Assembly (NCBI GenBank): GCA_016292705.1 | Contig: JAEDHZ010000058.1 | Location: 1 to 8,522, forward strand | DNA from: Clostridiaceae bacterium | GTDB taxonomy: Bacteria; Bacillota; Clostridia; Oscillospirales; Acutalibacteraceae | Direction: 5' to 3' | DNA: 8,522 bases | Shown here: piece by piece, positions 1-5,518 of the stretch | How positions within the stretch are numbered: the first letter of the stretch is position 1 | Layout: every line of letters begins with the position of its first letter | The notes under the pieces: model-generated | Database searches by the model: none | Seen by the model: only the letters and a program-made list of their open reading frames with translations | What the model was told of the DNA's origin: nothing | Program-made: the position numbers and the translations under genes

Positions 1-582
1 GCAGGCAAAAACCGGAAACGCCGTGTTGAAAAGCGTTTTCCAAAACTTGTCGTGGCGGGTAAATGAGAGCAGAAAATACTTCGCCAATGCACGGGGCAGC
101 GAAATCTTTTTTGAACCTGTTTTCTCCCTTTTGCCGTTTTTGATTTCAGAAAGCTCTCCTCTTATTGAGCGAAGCTCACCGGAAAAGCTGCCCGGAATGT
201 TTTTGAAAAAGCTGCGAAGCCCACTGACGGCTTTTTTTGCACCCCTGAAAAGCGAAACAAACGGAAAAGCAAAAATGTGACCGAACTTTGAAACAAAGGA
301 GGCAACAAGCTTTATCGTGCTCTCTCCGACTGCCTCAACAAACATTGCGATGTATGAAGCAACCTGCGAAGCGCTCAAATAACGAAGCGAAATCCTGTGT
401 TTTTGCGCAACAGGTTCCGAAAGCACGGGTGCAAAGCCGACATCGCCTTCAATGGGAATTACGACTTCGCAATCAAAGTTTCCGTCAAATTCGGGATAGC
501 CGATATCGTCATCATCAAAAAAGCTTTTGTCGAACAAAAGCTCTTCATTTGCGGACGACTGCCTTTTTTGCCCGGAGTCCAT
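1..582 (-). CDS. N-terminal part of an unidentified, probably membrane-anchored protein (runs off left edge)
   Basis: An open frame of 194 codons with no stop runs from an ATG at 582-580 to the window edge. A GAGGTGA Shine-Dalgarno sequence (587-593) sits just upstream and a candidate promoter lies at 620-648. Residues 15-50 are acidic, with a DDDD run near 23-26. Residues 66-115 are mildly hydrophobic or amphipathic, residues 115-170 are basic, and the visible end (about 176-194, FWKTLFNTAFPVFAC) looks like the start of a membrane segment. From memory, this layout (long cytoplasmic N-terminus, then one transmembrane helix) resembles G5/LysM/M23-peptidase cell-wall proteins of Clostridia, but no catalytic domain is inside the window. 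That the gene is real is well supported by the ribosome site, the uninterrupted frame and codon use matching its neighbours; its function is a guess. Plus-strand frames over the same bases are shadows. Confidence 0.75.
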   Translation of the reverse strand, partial: MDSGQKRQSSANEELLFDKSFFDDDDIGYPEFDGNFDCEVVIPIEGDVGFAPVLSEPVAQKHRISLRYLSASQVASYIAMFVEAVGESTIKLVASFVSKFGHIFAFPFVSLFRGAKKAVSGLRSFFKNIPGSFSGELRSIRGELSEIKNGKREKTGSKKISLPRALAKYFLLSFTRHDKFWKTLFNTAFPVFAC

Positions 583-619
583 TGCTTCACCTCGCTTTGC
601 TCAGAAAATATATCAGGTT

Positions 620-648
620 ATTTTATCACATTTTTGAGCTTTTTGCAA
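620..648 (-). promoter_or_regulatory. Candidate sigma-A promoter for the leftmost minus-strand gene
   Basis: On the minus strand, TTGCAA (648-643) and TAAAAT (625-620) are separated by 17 bases. This places transcription start near 613 and gives a leader of about 30 bases before the ATG at 582. It lies in the 85-base gap after the zinc-transporter fusion gene. I saw no convincing rho-independent terminator in that gap, so read-through from the zinc operon is also possible. Confidence 0.5.
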
Positions 649-667
649 ATCTGCCAGCCCACAACTT

Positions 668-2464
668 TCAGCCGCTGCAGCCGGCTTCGAGAGCCGCCAG
701 ATTCCGCTGCATGAGCGAAAGATAAGTTTCGCCGTTTTTATAATCGCCTGACGATATAACATGGCACGACATGAGTGTTTCAACCCTTGCGCCGGTGCTT
801 TCGGCAATTGATTCTGCAACAGCTCCGGTGCTCAGGTCAACCTTATACACAACGGGTATGTTCTCATTTCTGACCTTTTCGCAAAGGAAAGCTATTGTTG
901 TCGGGTTTGCATCGCTCTGAGCCGAACAGCCCGGAAATGCAGCATAAAATTCAAGTGAATATTCATCAGCAAGATATTTGAACGGGAATCGGTCTCCGAC
1001 AACAAAATGCCTGCCTTTTGCTCTTTTTGAAAGTGACCTGAAGCTTTCATCAAGTTTTTCCAACTGTTCAAGATACTGATTTGTACGCTCCTCATAGCCG
1101 TTTCTGTGCTCCGGGTCACGCTCGCTAAGTGCTTCTCCGATTGCCGAAGCTATTTTTTCAGCGTTCTTCGGTGATGTCCAGACATGCTCGTCATATTCTT
1201 CATCACGGTCTTCTCCGTCATGTTCATGTCCGTCCTCCTCCTGCATTCCCTCAAGCATTTCTTCTTTCAGATTTTCGGTAACATCCATCATGCGAACAAT
1301 TGAAATGTTTCCTGTGTCAATTGAGGAAAGCATGGACTCAACCCATTCATCGCTTTCCCCGCCTCCATAAACAAAAACATCGCAGTCCTCAATTTTCATG
1401 ATGTCCGCCGCAGTCGGTTCAAAGGTGTGGCTTTCCTCTCCGGGGGCAAGCAGCATTGAAACCTCTGCATCCTCGCCTGCGATCTGACTTGAAAAATCGA
1501 ACGGCGCAAAGGTTGTTGCAACAACGCTCGTTTTGTCCTTTTTATAGACCGAAATCGGTCCTGTCAAAGGCACAACAAAAGCCGTTGCGGCAGTGGTAAC
1601 CGCAATAACAGCAGAAAAAACCTTTTTTGCCGTTGAACCAAGCTTTGAAGAGGTAAGAACGCTGCGCAAAAGGGAAAAGGCAAAGAACACCAGAATATTG
1701 ACGCAGACAATGCTCGCCCCCGTCGGTGCTTCAAAGCGGACGGAAACCAGAAGTCCCGAAAAAAAGCACAGCACCGATACTGCGGCACTTGTCAGAATGA
1801 CAGAGCGGTAACTCTTGCAAACCCGCATTGAGGTGACCGCCGGAAAAATGATGAGACTTGAAATGAGCAATGCGCCCATCATTCTCATGCCTATTACTAT
1901 TGTGACCGCAGTCAGCGCCGCAATGAGCATATTATAGCCGGACACCTTTGTTCCGGTTGCCTTTGAAAAGCTTTCGTCAAATGTTACGGCGAAAATTTCA
2001 TTATAAAAAACAATATACAACGCTAATACGGCAATGCTCAGAACAACACTCAGAGCAACATCGGCGTTAGACATTGTCAGTATGCTTCCGAACATATAGT
2101 TATAAATGTCAATGTTCATTCCGGTTGTCAGCGATGTTACCATGACCCCGATTGCAAGCGCACCGGTTGAGATGAGCGCAATGGCGGCATCACCCTTGAT
2201 TTTTCCTCTTTCGCTCATCCGCAAAAGCAGGAATGCCGCAACAACAACAATGGGAAGTGAAAAATAAAGCGGTGCAATATTAGCCGCACAGGCGATTGCA
2301 AGCGCACCGAAGCCGACATGGGAAAGCCCGTCGCCAATCATTGAAAACCGCTTTAAAACAAGGCTGACGCCAAGAAGCGCCGCACAAAGCGAAAGGAGAA
2401 CACCTGCAACAAGGGCACGCTGCAAAAACGGCTGCGTAATTATCAGACTGATTGCCTCAGGCAT
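668..2464 (-). CDS. Zinc/manganese ABC transporter: permease (ZnuB type) fused to substrate-binding protein (ZnuA type)
   Basis: The protein has 598 residues and combines two subunits that are normally separate. Residues 1-272 are an ABC-3 family permease with about eight hydrophobic helices, including the typical segments KRFSMIGDGLSHVGFGALA (38-56) and MRMMGALLISSLIIFPAV (193-210). Residues 281-306 form another hydrophobic stretch without a lipobox cysteine, which probably tethers the C-terminal part outside the membrane. Residues 312-598 are a ZnuA/TroA-like binding domain. It has PGEESHTFEPT with His346, an acidic His-containing loop (409-427, including GHEHD), DEHVWTSP with His427, and the late segment CHVISSGDYKNG with Asp574. 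The usual third histidine is absent: that position reads VVGDRFPF (488-495). The start at 2464 was chosen over an in-frame ATG at 2506 because GGAGGTGA lies just upstream and the ATPase stop overlaps it by 8 bases. It should pair with the ATPase and import zinc or possibly manganese. Confidence 0.92.
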   Translation of the reverse strand: MPEAISLIITQPFLQRALVAGVLLSLCAALLGVSLVLKRFSMIGDGLSHVGFGALAIACAANIAPLYFSLPIVVVAAFLLLRMSERGKIKGDAAIALISTGALAIGVMVTSLTTGMNIDIYNYMFGSILTMSNADVALSVVLSIAVLALYIVFYNEIFAVTFDESFSKATGTKVSGYNMLIAALTAVTIVIGMRMMGALLISSLIIFPAVTSMRVCKSYRSVILTSAAVSVLCFFSGLLVSVRFEAPTGASIVCVNILVFFAFSLLRSVLTSSKLGSTAKKVFSAVIAVTTAATAFVVPLTGPISVYKKDKTSVVATTFAPFDFSSQIAGEDAEVSMLLAPGEESHTFEPTAADIMKIEDCDVFVYGGGESDEWVESMLSSIDTGNISIVRMMDVTENLKEEMLEGMQEEDGHEHDGEDRDEEYDEHVWTSPKNAEKIASAIGEALSERDPEHRNGYEERTNQYLEQLEKLDESFRSLSKRAKGRHFVVGDRFPFKYLADEYSLEFYAAFPGCSAQSDANPTTIAFLCEKVRNENIPVVYKVDLSTGAVAESIAESTGARVETLMSCHVISSGDYKNGETYLSLMQRNLAALEAGCSG

Positions 2465-3173
2465 TGCTTTCACCTCCGGAAAAAGCCTTGTAAACATCGC
2501 TTTCAAGATACTCTCCGACTGTTCCGAAGAACGAACCGTCCTTTTTCATATGAAGAATATGACTTGAGTAGTTCACGGCGGAATAAAGGTCATGGGAAAC
2601 CATTATGATTGTGATTCCGTATTCACGGTTGATTTTTTCAATAATACGGTAAAAATCTGCGGTAACAACCGGGTCAAGTCCCGTGACGGGTTCATCAAGA
2701 AGCAAAAGCTTTTTTGTTGCACACAAAGCCCGGGCAAGCAAAACCCTTTGCTGCTGACCGCCGGAAAGATTCCGATAGCATTTATCTTTAAGATCAAGAA
2801 TATCAAGCCTTTGCATGTTCTGTTGCGCCAACTGCTTTTGTGCTCTGGAAAAGAAAATTCCTTTTTTTGAAGCAAGACAACCTGAAAGAACAACCTCACG
2901 GACAGATGCCGGAAAATCCCTTTGCGCCTCGCTTTGCTGCGGAAGATAGCCAATTTCACGCTTTTTGAGCCCGTCACCCATGTGCAGATGTCCGCTTTCC
3001 GTTTCAATGAGTCCGAGAATAGACTTGACAAGGGTGCTTTTTCCGCTCCCGTTTTCCCCGACGATGCAAAGATAATTACCCTTTTCAACGCAGAAGTTCA
3101 AATCCTTTGCAACAACGCTTCCGTCATAACCGAGGCAAACACCTTTGCAGTCAATCAGAGCCATTTTCTTCAT
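2457..3173 (-). CDS. znuC: Zinc/manganese ABC transporter ATP-binding protein
   Basis: A 238-residue single-domain ABC ATPase of the metal-uptake (ZnuC/AdcC/MntB) type, a normal length for the family. All motifs are visible: Walker A GENGSGKST (39-47), Q-loop YLPQQ (76-80), signature LSGGQQQR (136-143), Walker B LLLLDEP (156-162), D-loop GLD (165-167) and switch His194 in MVSHD. It should energise the permease encoded immediately downstream. The gene overlaps the upstream regulator by 23 bases and the downstream fusion gene by 8, so translation is probably coupled. The start is ambiguous: ATG at 3173 (MKKMALIDC) or the second ATG at 3164 (MALIDC), which is how many relatives begin. Neither has a strong ribosome site (AAAGG lies upstream). 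Metal specificity is inferred from the fused binding domain and the regulator, not from the ATPase. Confidence 0.93.
   Translation of the reverse strand: MKKMALIDCKGVCLGYDGSVVAKDLNFCVEKGNYLCIVGENGSGKSTLVKSILGLIETESGHLHMGDGLKKREIGYLPQQSEAQRDFPASVREVVLSGCLASKKGIFFSRAQKQLAQQNMQRLDILDLKDKCYRNLSGGQQQRVLLARALCATKKLLLLDEPVTGLDPVVTADFYRIIEKINREYGITIIMVSHDLYSAVNYSSHILHMKKDGSFFGTVGEYLESDVYKAFSGGESNA
2471..2478 (-). promoter_or_regulatory. Ribosome binding site that fixes the start of the permease-binding-protein fusion
   Basis: The minus strand reads GGAGGTGA six bases before the ATG at 2464-2462. The longer in-frame ATG at 2506 lies inside the ATPase gene and would add 14 residues not expected in ABC-3 permeases, so 2464 is preferred. 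Confidence 0.85.
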
Positions 3174-3582
3174 CGCCTTTCATGCAGTCGGCGCAAACAC
3201 CGACAAGGATTGTTTTTTCGTTATCAACGCAAAAGCCGTGGTCCTTCAAAAGATGCTCGTTTGCTCCTCTCATGAAACCGCAACCGAGGTGAACAAACTT
3301 TCCGCAGTTTTTGCAGCGGAGATGTATATGCTCGGAACATTCGTTATGGTCACCAACGAACTGGAAAGCCGAGCTTTTTTCGCCCTCACGCAAAAAGCGC
3401 CTGACCTCACCGAGCCCGATAAGAGAATCAAGATAGCGGTAAACAGTGGTGCGCCCAACAACACAACCCCGTTTTGAAAGTTCCTGCGCTATTTCGTCAA
3501 CAGTCATACTTTTTTCTGCATTGTCCCGCAGACAGTCAAGGATATCCGAACGCTGACGAGTTTTATATGAAGTCTTTTCCAT
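3151..3582 (-). CDS. zur: Fur-family metalloregulator, probably zinc-responsive (Zur)
   Basis: This 143-residue protein has the Fur layout: an N-terminal winged helix (about 8-75, recognition region VVGRTTVYRYLDSL at 41-54) and a C-terminal dimerisation and metal-binding domain. Two CxxC pairs (Cys90/Cys93 and Cys130/Cys133) form the structural zinc site. HIHLRC (85-90) plus His79, His110 and His115 are likely parts of sensory sites. The start has GGAGGA (3594-3589) six bases upstream. It is the first gene of the zinc-transporter operon, and a palindromic operator overlaps its transcription start, so autoregulation is likely: metal-bound protein would repress the operon until zinc is scarce. 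Fur (iron), PerR (peroxide) and Mur (manganese) are alternatives; Zur is preferred only because of the ZnuCBA-type neighbours. Confidence 0.88.
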   Translation of the reverse strand: MEKTSYKTRQRSDILDCLRDNAEKSMTVDEIAQELSKRGCVVGRTTVYRYLDSLIGLGEVRRFLREGEKSSAFQFVGDHNECSEHIHLRCKNCGKFVHLGCGFMRGANEHLLKDHGFCVDNEKTILVGVCADCMKGDEENGSD

Positions 3583-3596
3583 AAAGCGTCCTCCGG

Positions 3597-3631
3597 AATA
3601 TGAAAATGAAAATGAAATTCAATTTCATATT
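3597..3631 (-). promoter_or_regulatory. Probable Fur/Zur operator with nested inverted repeats and ATGAAA hexamer repeats
   Basis: Two nested palindromes are present. The outer has 9-base arms, AATATGAAA (3597-3605) and TTTCATATT (3623-3631). The inner is ATGAAAT-TCA-ATTTCAT (3612-3628), with perfect 7-base arms. On the plus strand ATGAAA also recurs three times at an exact six-base period (3600, 3606, 3612). The site starts at the -10 element and covers the transcription start and leader of the regulator operon, a position suited to repression. The A/T-rich hexamer build recalls Fur boxes; assignment to this regulator is inference. Confidence 0.7.
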
Positions 3632-3656
3632 ATAACTCTTTTGTTTTCTTTGTCAA
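3629..3656 (-). promoter_or_regulatory. Sigma-A promoter of the zinc-uptake operon
   Basis: On the minus strand a perfect TTGACA (3656-3651) and a perfect TATAAT (3634-3629) are separated by 16 bases. Transcription would start near 3622, inside the palindromic operator, about 40 bases before the regulator ATG. A fully consensus promoter fits an operon controlled mainly by a repressor. Confidence 0.85.
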
Positions 3657-3750
3657 GCCGTTCTTGAAGTTAAGGCAACATTTCATAAAAAAGATGGACA
3701 AAAGAGGATTATTTTTATCTACTGCACCCGAGTGATTTTGTGCAATACTG

Positions 3751-3779
3751 TTGACTTTTTCTGGCTTTTTTGTTAAAAT
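3751..3779 (+). promoter_or_regulatory. Sigma-A promoter of the T-box operon
   Basis: TTGACT (3751-3756) and TAAAAT (3774-3779) are separated by 17 bases, predicting a start near 3786, immediately upstream of the T-box Stem I. It diverges from the zinc-operon promoter. The 94 bases between the two -35 elements (3657-3750) show nothing else I can recognise. Confidence 0.75.
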
Positions 3780-3785
3780 CAAAGA

Positions 3786-4083
3786 GCACAATAAATGTCG
3801 AAGTAATATTACAAATGCTATGACGGAATTATGCTTTTCTTTTTGAGCTTTCAGAGAGCCGGCGTCCGGTGCAAGTCGGCAGTCAAACGAAAAAGCAGTC
3901 TCCTTCCCGAGCAGAGCCGCCCAACGTCTATTCTGTGTAAGCGGCTACGGACGCCCCGTTACCATGGCTAAAGACTTGCTTGAGTCTTGAAGAGAGGTCG
4001 CCTTCCGGCGGCAATCAAGGTGGTACCGCGATGTTATTCGTCCTTGAAACGGCAGCATGCTGTTTCAGGGGCTTCATTTTTTT
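3786..4083 (+). promoter_or_regulatory. T-box leader (tRNA-sensing), probably leucine-specific
   Basis: The antiterminator carries the T-box sequence AATCAAGGTGGTACCGCG (4013-4030), with CAAGG (4016-4020) pairing CCTTG (4042-4046) around the TGGT bulge. Stem I can be drawn as: TGC/GCA (3816-3818 with 3911-3913), a three-base bulge and tandem G-A contacts like a kink-turn (3822-3823 with 3909-3910), GGAA/TTCC (3825-3828 with 3904-3907), the specifier loop (3897-3903), GCTTTT/AAAAGC (3833-3838 with 3891-3896), AGAGA (3853-3857), and GCCGGC/GTCGGC capped by GGTGCAA. Later hairpins are AGCCGC/GCGGCT (3915-3946) and AAGACT/AGTCTT (3971-3988). CTC (3900-3902) sits one base before the TTCC helix, the usual specifier place. 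The TGGT bulge expects a tRNA ending ACCA, which fits tRNA-Leu and disfavours a serine reading (TCT/TCC). GTC (Val) remains possible. Uncharged tRNA should promote read-through into the operon. Confidence 0.9.
4042..4083 (+). terminator. T-box-controlled intrinsic terminator
   Basis: CCTTGAAA (4042-4049) pairs with TTTCAGGG (4063-4070), with one T-G wobble. After a CGG bulge, CAG (4053-4055) pairs CTG (4060-4062) around a CATG loop. A run of seven T follows at 4077-4083, about six bases from the stem. The 5' arm CCTTG is also the 3' arm of the antiterminator, so the two structures exclude each other, as expected for a T-box switch. The T-run ends just before the ribosome site of the first gene. 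Confidence 0.8.
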
Positions 4084-4084
4084 C

Positions 4085-4090
4085 AGGAGG
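4085..4090 (+). promoter_or_regulatory. Ribosome binding site that fixes the start of the isopropylmalate-synthase-like gene
   Basis: AGGAGG lies nine bases before the ATG at 4100. An in-frame ATG at 3980 would put 40 extra residues inside the T-box RNA and terminator and has no comparable site, so it is rejected as a start. Confidence 0.88.
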
Positions 4091-4099
4091 TTTTCAACA

Positions 4100-5518
4100 A
4101 TGATTAAAAAGATAAGGATTGCAGATTCAACCCTCAGACAGGCGGCGAAAGACCGCTCCCATTCACTGAGCTTCAAGGAAAAAATTGAAATTGCAAAATT
4201 GCTTGACAAGCTTTCGGTTGATGTTATTGAACTTGCTTTGATTGAGGACGCAAAAACCGACTCGCTTCTGACAAAATCAATTTGCTCCTCGGTGGAGAAC
4301 AGCATTATTGCTCTTCCGTGCGAGCTTTCGGAAAGCGGAATAAAAACTGCATGGGATTCGCTTTCAAAAGCAAAGAAGCCCCGCCTTCAGCTTATTGTTC
4401 CGACCTCAACCGTCCAGATGGAATTTGTTTGCAAAAAGAAGCCCCCGCTTGTTCTTTCAATGATCGGTGTTATCGTTCCGGAGGCAAAAAAGTATTGCTC
4501 CGATGTTGAATTTGTTGCCCGAGACGCAACAAGAAGCGAACCGGAATTCCTTTATGAAGCACTGAAAAACGCCATTGCCTGCGGTGCAACGGTCGTGACT
4601 CTCTGCGATGACGCAGGAATCATGACAAGCGAGGAGTTTTCTGCCTTTGTTGAAAAGATTTATAAAAATGTTCCCGAGCTTGAAAATGTTGAGCTCGGTG
4701 CTCAATGCAGCGACGAGTTTTCGTTCGGCTGTGCGTGCGCAATTTCGGCAGCGTGTGCCGGCGCAACGGAAATCAAGACTGCCTTATCCGGAGAAAACAC
4801 CGTTTCCGCTCAGGCATTCACCCGTTTCCTCGCTGCAAGGGGCAGCGAATTTTCGCTCAGAACGGAATTGAAAACCACCATGCTTGACCGCATTGCAAGC
4901 CAGATTACAAGAATCGTCTGCGCCGAAAAAAGCAAAACAACCCCCTTTGAAACGGGAGTTTCTTCCTCAAACCAGAATTTTGTTCTCAGCGAATATGACA
5001 CTCCCGAGCAGGTTGCTGCCGCCGTCAGGAGCCTCGGATATGACCTTTCGGACGAGGAAAATGCAAATGTCTATGAAGCATTTTCAAGAATAAGCGACAA
5101 AAAGAGCGTTACCGCAAAGGAGCTTGATGTAATCGTTGCAACTGCTGCCCTCCAGGTTCCGTCAACATACTTCCTTGAAAGCTATGTTGTAAATGTCGGA
5201 AACATCATCACTCCGACGGCACACATAACACTTTCAAAAAACGGAAAAAGTGTCAGCGGTCTTTGCGCCGGAGACGGTCCGGTTGATGCTTCCTTCCTTG
5301 CAATTGAAAAAATCACCGGACATCACTATGAACTTGACGACTTCCAGATTCAGTCTGTCACCGAAGGGCGTGAGGCAATGGGCAGCGCACTCGTCCGCCT
5401 GCGCTCAAACGGAAAAGTATATGCAGGAAACGGTATTTCAACAGATGTTGTCGGCGCAAGCATAAGAGCTTATGTCAACGCACTCAACAAGATTGTATAT
5501 GAGGAGGAAGAGCAATGA
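4100..5518 (+). CDS. 2-isopropylmalate synthase-like protein with leucine-type regulatory domain and altered metal site
   Basis: This 472-residue protein has the architecture of 2-isopropylmalate/homocitrate synthases: an HMGL-like TIM barrel (about 1-275), a linker with a small helical region (about 290-350) and a C-terminal LeuA-dimer regulatory domain (356-466). The regulatory domain is well kept: LESYVVNVGNIITPTA (359-374), GDGPVDASFLAIEKITG (391-407) and GNGISTDVVGASIRAYVNAL (443-462). Barrel landmarks such as VEFVARDATRSEPEFL (136-151) confirm the family. The usual active-site signatures are changed. DTTLRDGEQ reads DSTLRQAAK (9-17), so the metal-binding Asp is Gln14. The HxHND segment reads QCSDE (202-206), so both metal-binding histidines appear lost. 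GxGERxGN reads LSGENTVS (229-236). It is the first gene after the T-box and overlaps the next gene by four bases (ATGA). It is unlikely to be an ordinary LeuA: a leucine-sensing pseudoenzyme or an enzyme with new chemistry is possible. Confidence 0.88.
   Translation: MIKKIRIADSTLRQAAKDRSHSLSFKEKIEIAKLLDKLSVDVIELALIEDAKTDSLLTKSICSSVENSIIALPCELSESGIKTAWDSLSKAKKPRLQLIVPTSTVQMEFVCKKKPPLVLSMIGVIVPEAKKYCSDVEFVARDATRSEPEFLYEALKNAIACGATVVTLCDDAGIMTSEEFSAFVEKIYKNVPELENVELGAQCSDEFSFGCACAISAACAGATEIKTALSGENTVSAQAFTRFLAARGSEFSLRTELKTTMLDRIASQITRIVCAEKSKTTPFETGVSSSNQNFVLSEYDTPEQVAAAVRSLGYDLSDEENANVYEAFSRISDKKSVTAKELDVIVATAALQVPSTYFLESYVVNVGNIITPTAHITLSKNGKSVSGLCAGDGPVDASFLAIEKITGHHYELDDFQIQSVTEGREAMGSALVRLRSNGKVYAGNGISTDVVGASIRAYVNALNKIVYEEEEQ

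Noticed and set aside
583..667. Search for a rho-independent terminator after the zinc operon.
   Set aside because: No GC-rich hairpin followed by a T-run was found on the minus strand; only a promoter-like pair was seen.
288..725. Plus-strand open frame of 145 codons.
   Set aside because: It is antisense to the minus-strand gene at 1-582 and crosses its promoter; the composition is Arg/Gln/His-rich, as in a shadow frame, with no family resemblance.
1185..1237. Acidic His-containing stretch in the ZnuA domain as a possible internal repeat or low-complexity artefact.
   Set aside because: Charged metal-binding loops at this position are normal in ZnuA-type proteins, and the frame continues into conserved sequence.
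2465..2506. Upstream in-frame ATG at 2506 for the permease fusion.
   Set aside because: It lies inside the ATPase gene without a ribosome site; GGAGGTGA fits the ATG at 2464 and gives a normal permease start.
3866..3880. GGTGCAAGTC looked like part of a cobalamin riboswitch.
   Set aside because: No B12 box or matching core is present. The same bases fit the T-box distal loop, and the T-box sequence at 4013-4030 is unmistakable.
3980..4099. N-terminal extension of 40 residues on the isopropylmalate-synthase-like gene (ATG at 3980).
   Set aside because: These bases form the T-box antiterminator and terminator, the translation is unlike the family, and AGGAGG points to the ATG at 4100.
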